64,000 nucleotides of DNA from Pseudoxanthomonas jiangsuensis (GTDB taxonomy: Bacteria; Pseudomonadota; Gammaproteobacteria; Xanthomonadales; Xanthomonadaceae): positions 45,431-109,430 of the forward strand of contig NZ_PDWL01000015.1 in NCBI RefSeq assembly GCF_010093185.1. The letters run 5' to 3'. Each line of letters starts with the position of its first letter. Position 1 is the stretch's first letter. Under the pieces are notes generated by a model. That model made no database searches. It worked only from the letters and a program-made list of their open reading frames with translations, and was not told the origin of the DNA. A program made the position numbers and the translations under genes. This document shows, piece after piece, positions 1 through 11,390 of the stretch.

Positions 1-1198
1 TCTTGATCGAGAAGTAGCCGTTGGACACCAGCAGGCTCAGGGCGAAGGCGAAGATCGCCAGGTGCTTGAACAGCCGCCCCTCCCTGCCCGGCAGCACCAG
101 CAGGAACGAATACGCCAGCAGGAACGCCAGCACCCCCGGCAGCGACTGCGAGCCGATGAAGTAGGCGATGCCGCTGTCGAAGTAGCGGTAGGCCGAGCCC
201 GGGTCCATCCCCATCCATTCCTGGAAGGAGAGCCCGCGGATCGAATCCACCGAGAAGAAGACCCGGCCCAGCAGGGTGTCGTCGAAGGCCTCGACCCCGG
301 CCACTGCCACCAGCCCGGCGCCGGCGAACAGCACCACGCCGAACACCGCGAACGCCAGGCGCTGGTCCAGCCGCCGGAACAGCGGCGCCAGCACCAGCAT
401 CAGCAGGCAGGTACCCGCCGCCAGCCGCCCGTCCGAGGCCAGCACCAGGAACACCACCAGCGCCGCCGCCAGCGCCTGCGCCGGAAGCCCCAGGTGGCGT
501 CGGAACGCCAGCACCGTGGCCGCGAAGAAGATGATGAAATTGCCCATGGTCACCGGCTCGACGAAGATCGACGAGGCGCGCGGCAGATCGCTGGACGGCA
601 GGAAGTTGCGCGCGCCGGGCCGGGTCGCGCTGACGTACAGGTTGCTGTCCTGGTTCCAGAATCCGGCCGCGCTGGCGCCGCGCGCGTTGACGAAGTAGCT
701 CTTCGGGTTGACCACCTCGCCGTAGGCCTGCGGCGCGGCCAGCTCGAACGCCGCCACCATCGCCACCAGCAGGGCCAGGCCCAGGCACAGCCGCGGCAGC
801 GAGCCGCGATATCCCGCGCCCAGCACCAGGAAGGCGAAGGCGATCAGCGCATCGCGCAGGAACTTGGGATCGATCTGCCCGCTGGCCAGGCTGCGCAGCC
901 AGGCCAGCGCGACCACGAAGCCCAGGCCGCCGACCACCAGGGCCGCGCGCCGGCGGTCCAGCGACCACAGCCCCAGCACGAAGCAGGCCGCGTAGACCGC
1001 GAACTCGATCGCATAGGTCACCGCCGGGCCGACGGCGAAGACATTGGCGTTGACCAGCGCCAGCACGAAGTTGTAGCCGATGCCGAGCACCAGCACCGCC
1101 TCGATCGCGCGGCTGCGCCAGCGCGCCCGCCGCGCGTCCGTCCATGGACGCGGCGCGGGCGGCGAGGCGATGCCCGGGTGGATGCCGGTCGCGGCCAC
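1..1198 (-). CDS. gumE: Xanthan polymerase GumE, 3' end beyond window
   Basis: Inner-membrane protein of xanthan-type exopolysaccharide synthesis, the presumed Wzy-like polymerase of lipid-linked repeat units. The minus-strand frame is open from a GTG at 1198 to the left edge, giving about 399 codons of a family of roughly 430, so about 30 C-terminal residues are missing. The translation is dominated by hydrophobic segments (for example VLVLGIGYNFVLALVNANVF near residue 38, then many Leu/Ala/Val-rich helices) with a polar loop containing FVEPVTMGNFIIFF. The start is inferred: the GTG lies one base after the gumD stop and I see no in-frame ATG at the N-terminus. The tight junction implies translational coupling to gumD. 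Identity rests on position after gumBCD plus topology. Confidence 0.85.
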   Translation of the reverse strand, partial: MAATGIHPGIASPPAPRPWTDARRARWRSRAIEAVLVLGIGYNFVLALVNANVFAVGPAVTYAIEFAVYAACFVLGLWSLDRRRAALVVGGLGFVVALAWLRSLASGQIDPKFLRDALIAFAFLVLGAGYRGSLPRLCLGLALLVAMVAAFELAAPQAYGEVVNPKSYFVNARGASAAGFWNQDSNLYVSATRPGARNFLPSSDLPRASSIFVEPVTMGNFIIFFAATVLAFRRHLGLPAQALAAALVVFLVLASDGRLAAGTCLLMLVLAPLFRRLDQRLAFAVFGVVLFAGAGLVAVAGVEAFDDTLLGRVFFSVDSIRGLSFQEWMGMDPGSAYRYFDSGIAYFIGSQSLPGVLAFLLAYSFLLVLPGREGRLFKHLAIFAFALSLLVSNGYFSIK

Positions 1199-1199
1199 G

Positions 1200-2660
1200 T
1201 CAGTACGCGTTCTTCTGGCCGAGCACGCGCACCACGGTGAGCGCGATGATCTTCAGGTCCAGCCACAGCGACCAGCGGCGGATGTAGTCCAGGTCGTACT
1301 GCACCCGCTTCTTCATCGTGCGCAGCTCGGGGGTCTCGCCGCGGTAGCCGTTCACCTGCGCCCAGCCGGTGATCCCGGGTTTGACGTAGTGCCTGTGCAT
1401 GTAGTGCTGGATCAGCCGCTCGTAGTAGGTGTTGTGCTGGGCTGCGTGCGGCCGCGGGCCGACCAGCGACATGCTGCCGCCGAGCACGTTGAACAGCTGC
1501 GGCAGTTCGTCCAGGCTGGTGCGGCGCAGGAACGCGCCGAAGGGCGTGACCCGGCTGTCGTTGCGGGTGGCCTGCGCCGGCCCGGCGGCGCCGCTGGCAT
1601 GCATCCGCATCGAGCGGAACTTGAGCATCCAGAACTCGCGCCCGCCCAGGCCGTGCCGCCTTTGCCGGAACAGGGCCGGCCCCGGCGAACCGAGCTTCAC
1701 CCCGATGGCAATGGCCAGCATCAGCGGCCACAGCACCAGGATCGCCAGCAGCGCCAGCAGCCGGTCCAGCAGCGACTTGGCGACGATGAAGTAGCTGCTG
1801 CGGTCCACCCCTCCCTGGCGCAGGTTGATCACCGGCACGCTGCCGATCTGGTCGCCCTGCTGGTTGAGCATGCCGAAGTCGAACAGGTCGGGCACCAGCT
1901 TCAGGTTGATCGGGTAGTGCTCCAGGCGCGCGAGCAGGTCCTTGATCCGGTCGCGCTCGCCCAGCGGCAGCGAGATCCAGACCTGGTCGACCCGGTTGTG
2001 CTCCAGGTAGTCGATCAGCTCCTCCGGGTCGCCCAGGCACGGCAGGTCATCGCGCCGGCTGCCGGCGATGCGCAGGTCGTAGGGGCTGCGGAAATAACCG
2101 ACCACCTCCATCCCGACCCAGGGATTGCGCTGCAGGTAGTGGTCGATCTTGACCACCGGCTGGCGCAGCCCGACCACGACCACCCGCTGCACGTCCATGC
2201 CGTGGGCGCGAAGGCCGTTGAGGAACAGGCGCAGCAGGGTCCGCGCGACCACCAGGGTGGCCAGGCCGCCGACGAACCACAGCACGATCCACAGCCGCGA
2301 CACGGTCTGGCCGTACTGGATCACCAGCGCGTGCACCGAGAACAGGGCGAACACCCCGCCGAAGGCGCAGCCGAGGATCAGCAGCTCCTGGCGCAGGCCC
2401 CTGCCGCGCCAGCTGCGGTACAGCGGGAACAACGCGAAACAGATCACCGCGTAGAGCAGGGTGGTGCCGATCGCGACCCGGTAGGCCGCAGCGGGCAGGG
2501 CCGTGCCGTAGAGCAGGCGGTAGGCGACCAGGGCGCTGGCCACCACGACCGCCAGGTCGAACACGCGCAACATCAGGTCGGCCGCGGCCGCGTACTTGGT
2601 CAACAACCGCGGCGACGCGGCCGTGGTGTAGGTGGTACTGCTCAGGTCTGCGAGTAGCAT
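1200..2660 (-). CDS. gumD: Undecaprenyl-phosphate glucose phosphotransferase GumD
   Basis: Transfers glucose-1-phosphate from UDP-glucose to undecaprenyl phosphate, the first committed step of xanthan-type repeat assembly at the inner membrane. The product is 486 residues, close to the 484 of Xanthomonas GumD, and begins MLLADLSSTTYTTAASPRLL. Hydrophobic helices fill residues about 35-130. The C-terminal third is a bacterial sugar transferase domain with GSPGPALFRQRRHGLGGREF, LKFRSMR and RTSLDELPQLFNVLGGSMS, then VGPRP and KPGITGWAQVNG. The ATG at 2660 was preferred over a longer frame to 2705 because GGAGGAAA sits just upstream and the family N-terminus begins there. A 237-bp gap separates it from gumC, unlike the overlapping gumB-gumC junction. 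Confidence 0.96.
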   Translation of the reverse strand: MLLADLSSTTYTTAASPRLLTKYAAAADLMLRVFDLAVVVASALVAYRLLYGTALPAAAYRVAIGTTLLYAVICFALFPLYRSWRGRGLRQELLILGCAFGGVFALFSVHALVIQYGQTVSRLWIVLWFVGGLATLVVARTLLRLFLNGLRAHGMDVQRVVVVGLRQPVVKIDHYLQRNPWVGMEVVGYFRSPYDLRIAGSRRDDLPCLGDPEELIDYLEHNRVDQVWISLPLGERDRIKDLLARLEHYPINLKLVPDLFDFGMLNQQGDQIGSVPVINLRQGGVDRSSYFIVAKSLLDRLLALLAILVLWPLMLAIAIGVKLGSPGPALFRQRRHGLGGREFWMLKFRSMRMHASGAAGPAQATRNDSRVTPFGAFLRRTSLDELPQLFNVLGGSMSLVGPRPHAAQHNTYYERLIQHYMHRHYVKPGITGWAQVNGYRGETPELRTMKKRVQYDLDYIRRWSLWLDLKIIALTVVRVLGQKNAY

Positions 2661-2897
2661 GGGGGTTTCCTCCAAGCCTTCCGGACATGGCGCGCGGGGG
2701 ATCACGCCCTGTCCTTCGTGCCTCGATTGCCTGCCGCACGCCGCCGTGGCGCCCTCCTCGCCGGCCCCGGGTCATGCGACAGCCCTGCATTTCCAACGAG
2801 CCGAAGCCCGATCGATCCTCATGTCCTGGTCTCTCGCTCCACCTCCTCCGGTTATGGAAAACACGATGCGGCGGCAGCGCCGCGTCGGGCGTCGAAC

Positions 2898-4316
2898 TCA
2901 GGCGACCGGCGGGTCGCGCAGCAGGAAACGCACCAGCGCCACCGACACCGCGATGAACAGCCCGAAGATCGCGCCGAGCGCGAGGTTCAGCATCAGCTTC
3001 GGAGAATGCGCCCGGGCCGGCACGACCGCCGGATCGACGATCGAGACGTTGCTGTCGGCCACGTTGCCGGCCACGCCGATCTCCTTGTAGCGCTGCAGGA
3101 TCGCGTCGAAGAGCTGGCGGTTGGTGTCGACCTCGCGCTTGAGCAGGTTGTACTGGATGCTGCGCGACTGCAGGTCCAGCTCGTCGTCCATCAGCGTGCC
3201 GATCCGCTGGTTCATCAGCTCCTCCTGGCGCGCGGCTGCCTGGTACTGGTCGCGCAGCGACTGGCGGATGCGCAGGACCTCGCCGTTGACCTGCCGCTGC
3301 AATTCGCCGACCTGCGCGTCCAGGCGCTGCATCTCCGGGTAGCCGGGCTTGAACGTCGCCAGCTTCTGCCGGTATTCGGCCTGCAGCCTGACCTGCTCGG
3401 CGCGCAGCTGCTGGACCAGCGGATTGGCCACCACCTGCGGGATGCCCATGCCGTCGCCCTGGCTCGCCTGCCGCCAGGCCGCCTCGGCCCGGATCCGGCT
3501 TTCCTGTGCGCTGGCGAGCAGGGCGTTGAGCTCGGCCAGGTTCTGCGCCGGCAGCGAGGGCTTGTCGTCGCCGACCGATACGATCCGCTCCTGCCCGGAA
3601 TACGCGACCAGCTTGGCCTCCGACTCCTCCACCTTCTGCTGCAGCTGGACCAGCCGCTCGGAGAGGTACTTCGAGGCCGACGCCGACGCCTCGAGCCGGC
3701 GCTGCCGGCCGCTGTCGATGAACACCTTGGCGTAGGCATTGGCCACCTTCGCCGCCAGGGCTGGATCGGGCGAGTCGAAGTTGATCCGCACCAGCCGCGA
3801 ATTGCGGATGGGCTCGATCTCCAGGCCCTGCAGCAGGGTGCCGGCCAGGGCCTGCTCCACGTGCTCGCGGCGCCCGTCGTCGCCGGCACCGGCACCGGCA
3901 CCGGCACCGGAGTGTGCGGCGTCGTAGTCCGCTCCGGCCTTCCCGGCCAGTGGCTTGAAGCGCGCTTCCGCAGCCAGTCCGGCCTCGCGGACCACCGCCT
4001 TGGCCAGCGAGCGGCTGCGCAGAAGCTCGTACTGGGTCTCGTAGAAGTCGCGGTCCTGGGGCGACTCGACCGGCATCAGGCTGTCGACGTTGACCACGTT
4101 CATCGGCTCGCGCTCGATCTGCAGCGTGCTCGTGGCGCGGTACTTGGTCGGCATCAGCAGGCTCACCGCCAGGGCGATGGCCAGCACTACCAGGGCGATG
4201 CCGACGACCAGCCAGCGCTGGGCCAGCAGGGCGCGCCAGTAGTCGCGCAGGGTGAGTTCGGCCGAATCGGCGTACGGCATCGGGTACGCCCGGGCGTCGT
4301 CGCGGCGGCTGCTCAT
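2898..4316 (-). CDS. gumC: Polysaccharide co-polymerase GumC (Wzz/PCP type)
   Basis: Inner-membrane chain-length and export co-polymerase of the xanthan pathway, 472 residues. A transmembrane helix lies at about residues 35-55 and a second near the C-terminus (LALGAIFGLFIAVSVALVRF), bracketing a large periplasmic region with long Gln/Leu/Ala-rich coiled-coil helices (about residues 240-400), the usual PCP layout. The N-terminal Wzz domain is seen in YRATSTLQIEREPMNVVNVD. The start ATG overlaps the gumB stop as ATGA, so translation is coupled. Oddity: residues 136-145 read SGAGAGAGAG, encoded by a short tandem CCGGCA repeat at about 3882-3910. No tyrosine kinase domain is attached. Confidence 0.94.
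   Translation of the reverse strand: MSSRRDDARAYPMPYADSAELTLRDYWRALLAQRWLVVGIALVVLAIALAVSLLMPTKYRATSTLQIEREPMNVVNVDSLMPVESPQDRDFYETQYELLRSRSLAKAVVREAGLAAEARFKPLAGKAGADYDAAHSGAGAGAGAGDDGRREHVEQALAGTLLQGLEIEPIRNSRLVRINFDSPDPALAAKVANAYAKVFIDSGRQRRLEASASASKYLSERLVQLQQKVEESEAKLVAYSGQERIVSVGDDKPSLPAQNLAELNALLASAQESRIRAEAAWRQASQGDGMGIPQVVANPLVQQLRAEQVRLQAEYRQKLATFKPGYPEMQRLDAQVGELQRQVNGEVLRIRQSLRDQYQAAARQEELMNQRIGTLMDDELDLQSRSIQYNLLKREVDTNRQLFDAILQRYKEIGVAGNVADSNVSIVDPAVVPARAHSPKLMLNLALGAIFGLFIAVSVALVRFLLRDPPVA
3882..3910. repeat. Hexanucleotide microsatellite inside gumC
   Basis: CCGGCA is repeated about four and a half times in tandem and encodes an alternating Gly-Ala run in the periplasmic part of GumC. 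Gain or loss of whole units would lengthen or shorten the run without shifting frame. Confidence 0.8.
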
Positions 4317-5005
4317 CGGTAGGCCCGCCAGACCATCACGAACGGGGTCAGCTCCAGCACCGTGCGCAAAAGCAGGCGCGCATCGGAGCGGTAGACCACG
4401 ACGATGTCGCCGCCATAGATCTCGGGATCCGGCGCCTGCCCCTGCTCGATGTCGGTGAGGTCGAAGCGCGCGACCATCTTCTGCCCCTGCACCGTGCGGA
4501 ACACCACCACGTTGCGGCGGCTGGCGACGGTGCTCACGCCCTTGGCCTGGGCCAGCGCCTGCTGCAGGGTGAGGTTGGCGCCGACCAGCGGATAGATGCC
4601 CGGCTCCTCGACCGCGCCGGACACGGTCACCCGGCGGCCGTTGGCCTCCTGCACGTAGATCGAGACCTGCGGATCCTGCAGGTAGCCGTCGCGGTAGCGC
4701 GCGGCCACTTCGCGCTCGAGCTCGGCCACGCCCAGGCCCACCGCGGCGACCTCGCCGACCAGCGGCAAGGAGAGCTTGCCGTCGTTGTCGATGCGCACCT
4801 GGCGTTCGAGATCGTCGACCTGGAACACCTTCACCAGCAGCACGTCGCCGGGCGCGAGCCGGTATTCGGGCTGCACCGTCGCCAGCGCGAGCGGATCGGG
4901 CTGGGGCAGTTCGCGCGCCATGTGCGCGGTGCTGCGGCAGGCGCACAGCGCCAGCGCGCAGAGCAAAAGGAGCACATGGAGACTAGGGCGCAGGCGGGGA
5001 TTCAT
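4313..5005 (-). CDS. gumB: Polysaccharide export lipoprotein GumB (Wza/OPX family)
   Basis: Outer-membrane polysaccharide export protein of the xanthan machinery, 230 residues. The N-terminus has a signal peptide ending in a probable lipobox (LCALALCAC, lipidated Cys about residue 23). A Poly_export domain follows, starting YRLAPGDVLLVKVF and including DGKLSLPLVGEV, then an SLBB-like beta-grasp segment around VTVSGAVEEPGIYPLVG. It is short compared with E. coli Wza (about 380) but matches the compact Xanthomonas GumB. It is the first gum gene, directly downstream of the low-G+C leader region, and its stop overlaps the gumC start (ATGA). Confidence 0.95.
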   Translation of the reverse strand: MNPRLRPSLHVLLLLCALALCACRSTAHMARELPQPDPLALATVQPEYRLAPGDVLLVKVFQVDDLERQVRIDNDGKLSLPLVGEVAAVGLGVAELEREVAARYRDGYLQDPQVSIYVQEANGRRVTVSGAVEEPGIYPLVGANLTLQQALAQAKGVSTVASRRNVVVFRTVQGQKMVARFDLTDIEQGQAPDPEIYGGDIVVVYRSDARLLLRTVLELTPFVMVWRAYR

Positions 5006-5445
5006 GCGTCGCGATCACCGTGTCGGCGGGTGGATTTCCGGCAACACGAAGCCGGCTCCGACCGGCATCGGGCCAGTCAGTCGTGGGTTCGTGCGTCCGC
5101 AGGTTGTGGGGGAATGCCGTCGAACCGACGACAGATTTTTCGAGCAATGTTGCTATGCACTATTGCATGGAAGATCGCGGCGACAATCCCTTGGCGCCAG
5201 AATTCCGACTCGCATGTGGGCAACGGTTAAAGTTTGTCTCCGCAGCTTTCACGCAGCTTCCACAACCATGAGCGAAGCGCGCTCGATGCATGCGTGAATG
5301 CGGCGATTACATCGGGAATCGCCTCAGAAACAGCAGCAATCGAAAGACACGGATGTGATGCTCGAAAGCGATGCCCGGGAAGCATGGCTGAGGCGTCGTA
5401 GCACGATGCCTTTCGCGCGTCCCTTGTAGAAGCGGAAGCAAAGCA
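5006..5445 (-). other. Upstream region of the gum operon (no gene seen)
   Basis: About 440 bp without a convincing gene, clearly lower in G+C than its surroundings. As the only space before gumB it should hold the gum promoter and leader. I could not assign -35/-10 hexamers with confidence. The AT-rich stretch at 5135-5175 includes a small inverted repeat (ATGCA, four bases, TGCAT, near 5155-5170) and is the likeliest regulatory stretch. In Xanthomonas gum transcription starts from a promoter upstream of gumB; that is established knowledge, the placement here is inference. Confidence 0.5.
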
Positions 5446-5477
5446 AAACGGCCCGCACCTTGCGATGCGGGCCGTTC
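5446..5477 (-). terminator. Rho-independent terminator after tRNA-Pro
   Basis: Read on the minus strand, AACGGCCCGCA and TGCGGGCCGTT form an 11-bp stem around an 8-base loop followed by a short T run, 13 bases past the tRNA 3' end. It separates the tRNA transcript from the gum leader. Confidence 0.9.
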
Positions 5478-5489
5478 CTTCAAACGAAT

Positions 5490-5566
5490 TGGTCGGGGTA
5501 GCCGGATTCGAACCGACGACCACCAGTCCCCCAGACTGGTGCGCTACCAGGCTGCGCTATACCCCG
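5490..5566 (-). tRNA. tRNA-Pro (anticodon GGG)
   Basis: 77-nt tRNA with encoded CCA. The minus strand starts CGGGGTATAGCGCAG and ends CTACCCCG-A-CCA, giving a perfect 7-bp acceptor stem. The anticodon stem CCAGT/ACTGG encloses loop CTGGGGG (anticodon GGG). The T arm carries GGTTCGAATCC. It reads proline CCC/CCU codons. A tRNA-Pro at this position between gum and merR/ihfA is also known in Xanthomonas. Confidence 0.97.
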
Positions 5567-5596
5567 AAGCAGCTTTCCCGCCGAGGCGGGCCGGCG

Positions 5597-5602
5597 ATTA
5601 TA
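5597..5602 (-). promoter_or_regulatory. -10 element for tRNA-Pro
   Basis: A perfect TATAAT on the minus strand, about 31 bases before the tRNA 5' end. No good -35 is visible at 16-18 bp. It suggests tRNA-Pro has its own start rather than relying on the merR-ihfA transcript. Confidence 0.6.
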
Positions 5603-5650
5603 CCGGTTCGACGGTGCCTGCGGCGAGACCGCGCGGCGCCCGGTGAAATC

Positions 5651-6007
5651 TCAGCGCCGCAGCAGCTGCAGCACTTCCTCCAGCTCCATCCGCACCTGGC
5701 GCACGATCTGGCTGCTCAGGGCCGACTCCTGCTTCGCCCCCTCGCCTTCCAGCCGCAGCCGCGCGCCGCCGATGGTGTAGCCCTGCTCGTACAGCAGGCC
5801 GCGGATCTGGCGGACCATCAGCACGTCGTGGCGCTGGTAGTAGCGGCGGTTGCCGCGGCGCTTGACCGGGCTCAGGCTCGGGAACTCGGTCTCCCAGTAG
5901 CGCAGCACGTGCGGCTTGACGTCGCACAGCTCGCTGACCTCGCCGATGGTGAAGTAGCGCTTGGCCGGGATCGGCGGGAGCTCGCGGTTGCTGCCGGGAT
6001 CAAGCAT
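5651..6007 (-). CDS. MerR-family transcriptional regulator
   Basis: Small DNA-binding protein of 118 residues with an N-terminal MerR winged helix ([46 protein letters not shown], about residues 16-65) and a short helical tail. There is no effector-binding domain, and the only cysteine is within the HTH, so a metal or thiol sensor role is unlikely. The ATG overlaps the end of ihfA by eight bases, so the two are translationally coupled. The same ihfA-merR pair is conserved in xanthomonads and many gammaproteobacteria. Target genes are unknown. Confidence 0.9.
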   Translation of the reverse strand: MLDPGSNRELPPIPAKRYFTIGEVSELCDVKPHVLRYWETEFPSLSPVKRRGNRRYYQRHDVLMVRQIRGLLYEQGYTIGGARLRLEGEGAKQESALSSQIVRQVRMELEEVLQLLRR

Positions 6008-6305
6008 TCGGCGCGGCTCCGGCGTAGGCCTCGACCCGCTCCTTCAGCTTCTGCCCGGGGCGGAAAGTGACCACGGTCCGGGCCGAGATCGGGATCTCCT
6101 CGCCGGTCTTGGGGTTGCGGCCCGGGCGCTGGTTCTTGCGCCGCAGGTCGAAATTGCCGAAGCCCGAGAGCTTCACCTGGCGCCCGTCCTGCAGGGCCTC
6201 GCGCAGCACGTCGAAGAAGGCGTCGACGAATTCCTTCGCCTCGCGCTTGTTCAGGCCGACTTCGTCGAACAGACGTTCGGCCATCTCCGCCTTGGTCAGT
6301 GCCAT
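6000..6305 (-). CDS. ihfA: Integration host factor subunit alpha
   Basis: Alpha subunit of the heterodimeric DNA-bending protein IHF, 101 residues. The whole protein is an HU/IHF fold: [20 protein letters not shown] at the N-terminus, [13 protein letters not shown], then the DNA-intercalating arm [14 protein letters not shown] with its tip proline, and [16 protein letters not shown] at the end. GGGGAA precedes the ATG. It lies 13 bp after pheT, the usual pheST-ihfA arrangement in gammaproteobacteria, and overlaps the downstream merR. In Xanthomonas literature this gene was once called gumA. Confidence 0.97.
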   Translation of the reverse strand: MALTKAEMAERLFDEVGLNKREAKEFVDAFFDVLREALQDGRQVKLSGFGNFDLRRKNQRPGRNPKTGEEIPISARTVVTFRPGQKLKERVEAYAGAAPNA

Positions 6306-6318
6306 TCAGTTCCCCTGG

Positions 6319-10293
<3,975 letters not shown>

Positions 10294-10306
10294 TGGTCAG
10301 TCCTCC

Positions 10307-10504
10307 TCAGAGATACGGCAGCATGCGGTCCAGACGGCCCGCGTCCTCGGCACGAACATGGTTCGTCTGCCGCAGGTTGCGCTTCCGCTTGGTCGCCTTC
10401 TTGGTGAGGATGTGGCTACGGTTGGCGTGGCCGGCCTTGTACTTGCCGGAGGCGGTCTTGCGGAACCGCTTGGCCGCCGCCCGGTTGGTCTTGATCTTGG
10501 GCAT
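10307..10504 (-). CDS. rpmI: 50S ribosomal protein L35
   Basis: Small basic large-subunit protein, 65 residues, [20 protein letters not shown] at the N-terminus and ending [10 protein letters not shown]. The ATG at 10504 gives the standard family length; upstream in-frame sequence is non-conserved leader. It sits 13 bp before rplT and about 300 bp after infC, from which it is separated by an intrinsic terminator. Confidence 0.97.
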   Translation of the reverse strand: MPKIKTNRAAAKRFRKTASGKYKAGHANRSHILTKKATKRKRNLRQTNHVRAEDAGRLDRMLPYL

Positions 10505-10807
10505 TGCGAATGTCCTTGTAGGAACTGTCACTGGTGCGGGCGGCGGCCGTAACCGCTCTTTCCATCCATGCCCAAACCGGTCTGTAAGTCGTTGAATCCC
10601 CGGGGAAACCTCGACGGGTCCTGTAGCTGTTGCCAGCCCCTCCGGCGAACCGGAGCCGCGCATTATGCCCGGCGGCGCTTTGCCTTGCAAATCAGCGGGT
10701 TCGGGGAAGGCCGAAAAAGCGAGGGGCGCCATCGGCGCCCCTGCCCTCTCCCGTTTCTCTACGCAGGGAGAGGGGAACGGGTGGTCTTCCGCGCCAAGGC
10801 GCGGAAG
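10505..10807 (-). other. infC-rpmI intergenic leader (303 bp, no gene)
   Basis: No credible coding sequence. It holds the intrinsic terminator at 10712-10742 and, next to it, a CCCTCTCCC/GGGAGAGGG inverted repeat at about 10744-10776 of the same style as the dispersed repeat found between sufB and sufC. The gap is long for an infC-rpmI junction and is a likely site for L20 feedback or attenuation of rpmI-rplT. Confidence 0.6.
10712..10742 (-). terminator. Intrinsic terminator downstream of infC
   Basis: Minus strand: AGGGGCGCC, loop GAT, GGCGCCCCT, then CGC and five Ts. The 9-bp G+C-rich stem and T run make a convincing terminator about 65 bases past the infC stop and about 210 bases before rpmI. 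Confidence 0.85.
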
Positions 10808-11329
10808 TCACTTCTTTTTGGGCGCGATCATCATGACCATCTGCCGGCCTTCCAGGCGCGGGCGCGACTCGATCACGATGTCCTCGCCCAGGTCGGCCTC
10901 GATCCGCGCCGCCATCTGCCGGCCCAGTTCCTGGTGGCTCATCTCGCGGCCACGGAAGCGGATGTTGACCTTGACCTTGTCGCCTTCCTCGAGGAAGCGG
11001 CGCATGTTGCGCAGCTTGATCTGGTAGTCGCCCTCGTCGGTCACCGGACGGAACTTCAGTTCCTTGATCTCGACCTGCTTGGACTTCTTCTTCGCTTCGT
11101 TGGCCTTCTTCTGGGCCTCGAAGCGGAACTTGCCGAAATCCATGATCTTGCAGACCGGCGGGTCCGCATTGGGCTGGATCTCGACCAGGTCGAGGGCTTC
11201 GTCCTCGGCCATGCGCAGGGCCTCGTCGCGCGTCAGGACGCCGATCATCTCGCCGTCGGAGCCGATCACGCGCACGCGCGGGACACGGATCTCGCCGTTC
11301 TTCCGGTTTTGTTTCTCGGGGGTGCTGAT
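10808..11329 (-). CDS. infC: Translation initiation factor IF-3 with ATC start
   Basis: Binds the 30S subunit, prevents premature 50S joining and proofreads start codons. Read from ATC at 11329 the product is 173 residues: (M)[20 protein letters not shown], then [18 protein letters not shown] (IF3 N-domain), a Lys-rich linker [18 protein letters not shown], and the C-domain with [20 protein letters not shown] and ending [11 protein letters not shown]. No ATG/GTG/TTG can serve: upstream in frame there is only ACA and then a TGA. GGAG lies eight bases before the ATC. IF3-sensitive rare starts (ATT in E. coli) mediate autoregulation of infC; ATC fits that scheme. The first ATG in frame would remove about 18 conserved residues. 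Confidence 0.95.
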   Translation of the reverse strand: MSTPEKQNRKNGEIRVPRVRVIGSDGEMIGVLTRDEALRMAEDEALDLVEIQPNADPPVCKIMDFGKFRFEAQKKANEAKKKSKQVEIKELKFRPVTDEGDYQIKLRNMRRFLEEGDKVKVNIRFRGREMSHQELGRQMAARIEADLGEDIVIESRPRLEGRQMVMMIAPKKK

Positions 11330-11359
11330 TGTTCAGTCTCCGGAGGTGGGTTGGGCGGC

Positions 11360-11381
11360 GGACCGGCCCCGGGGCCGGTCC
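11360..11381. repeat. 22-nt perfect palindrome between thrS and infC
   Basis: GGACCGGCCCC followed by its exact reverse complement. It can form a very stable hairpin in the thrS-infC transcript, but no T run follows on either strand, so it is more likely an mRNA processing or stability element than a terminator. Confidence 0.6.
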
Positions 11382-11390
11382 ACCTTCTGG

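Noticed and set aside
62..1240. Long plus-strand frame opposite gumE
   Set aside because: Gln/Arg/His-rich composition without family features; it is the antisense shadow of a clear membrane protein.
3882..3910. Frameshifting phase-variation switch in gumC
   Set aside because: The unit is six bases, so changes in copy number keep the reading frame; only length variation is possible.
11360..11381. Terminator between thrS and infC
   Set aside because: Perfect palindrome but no T run on either strand.
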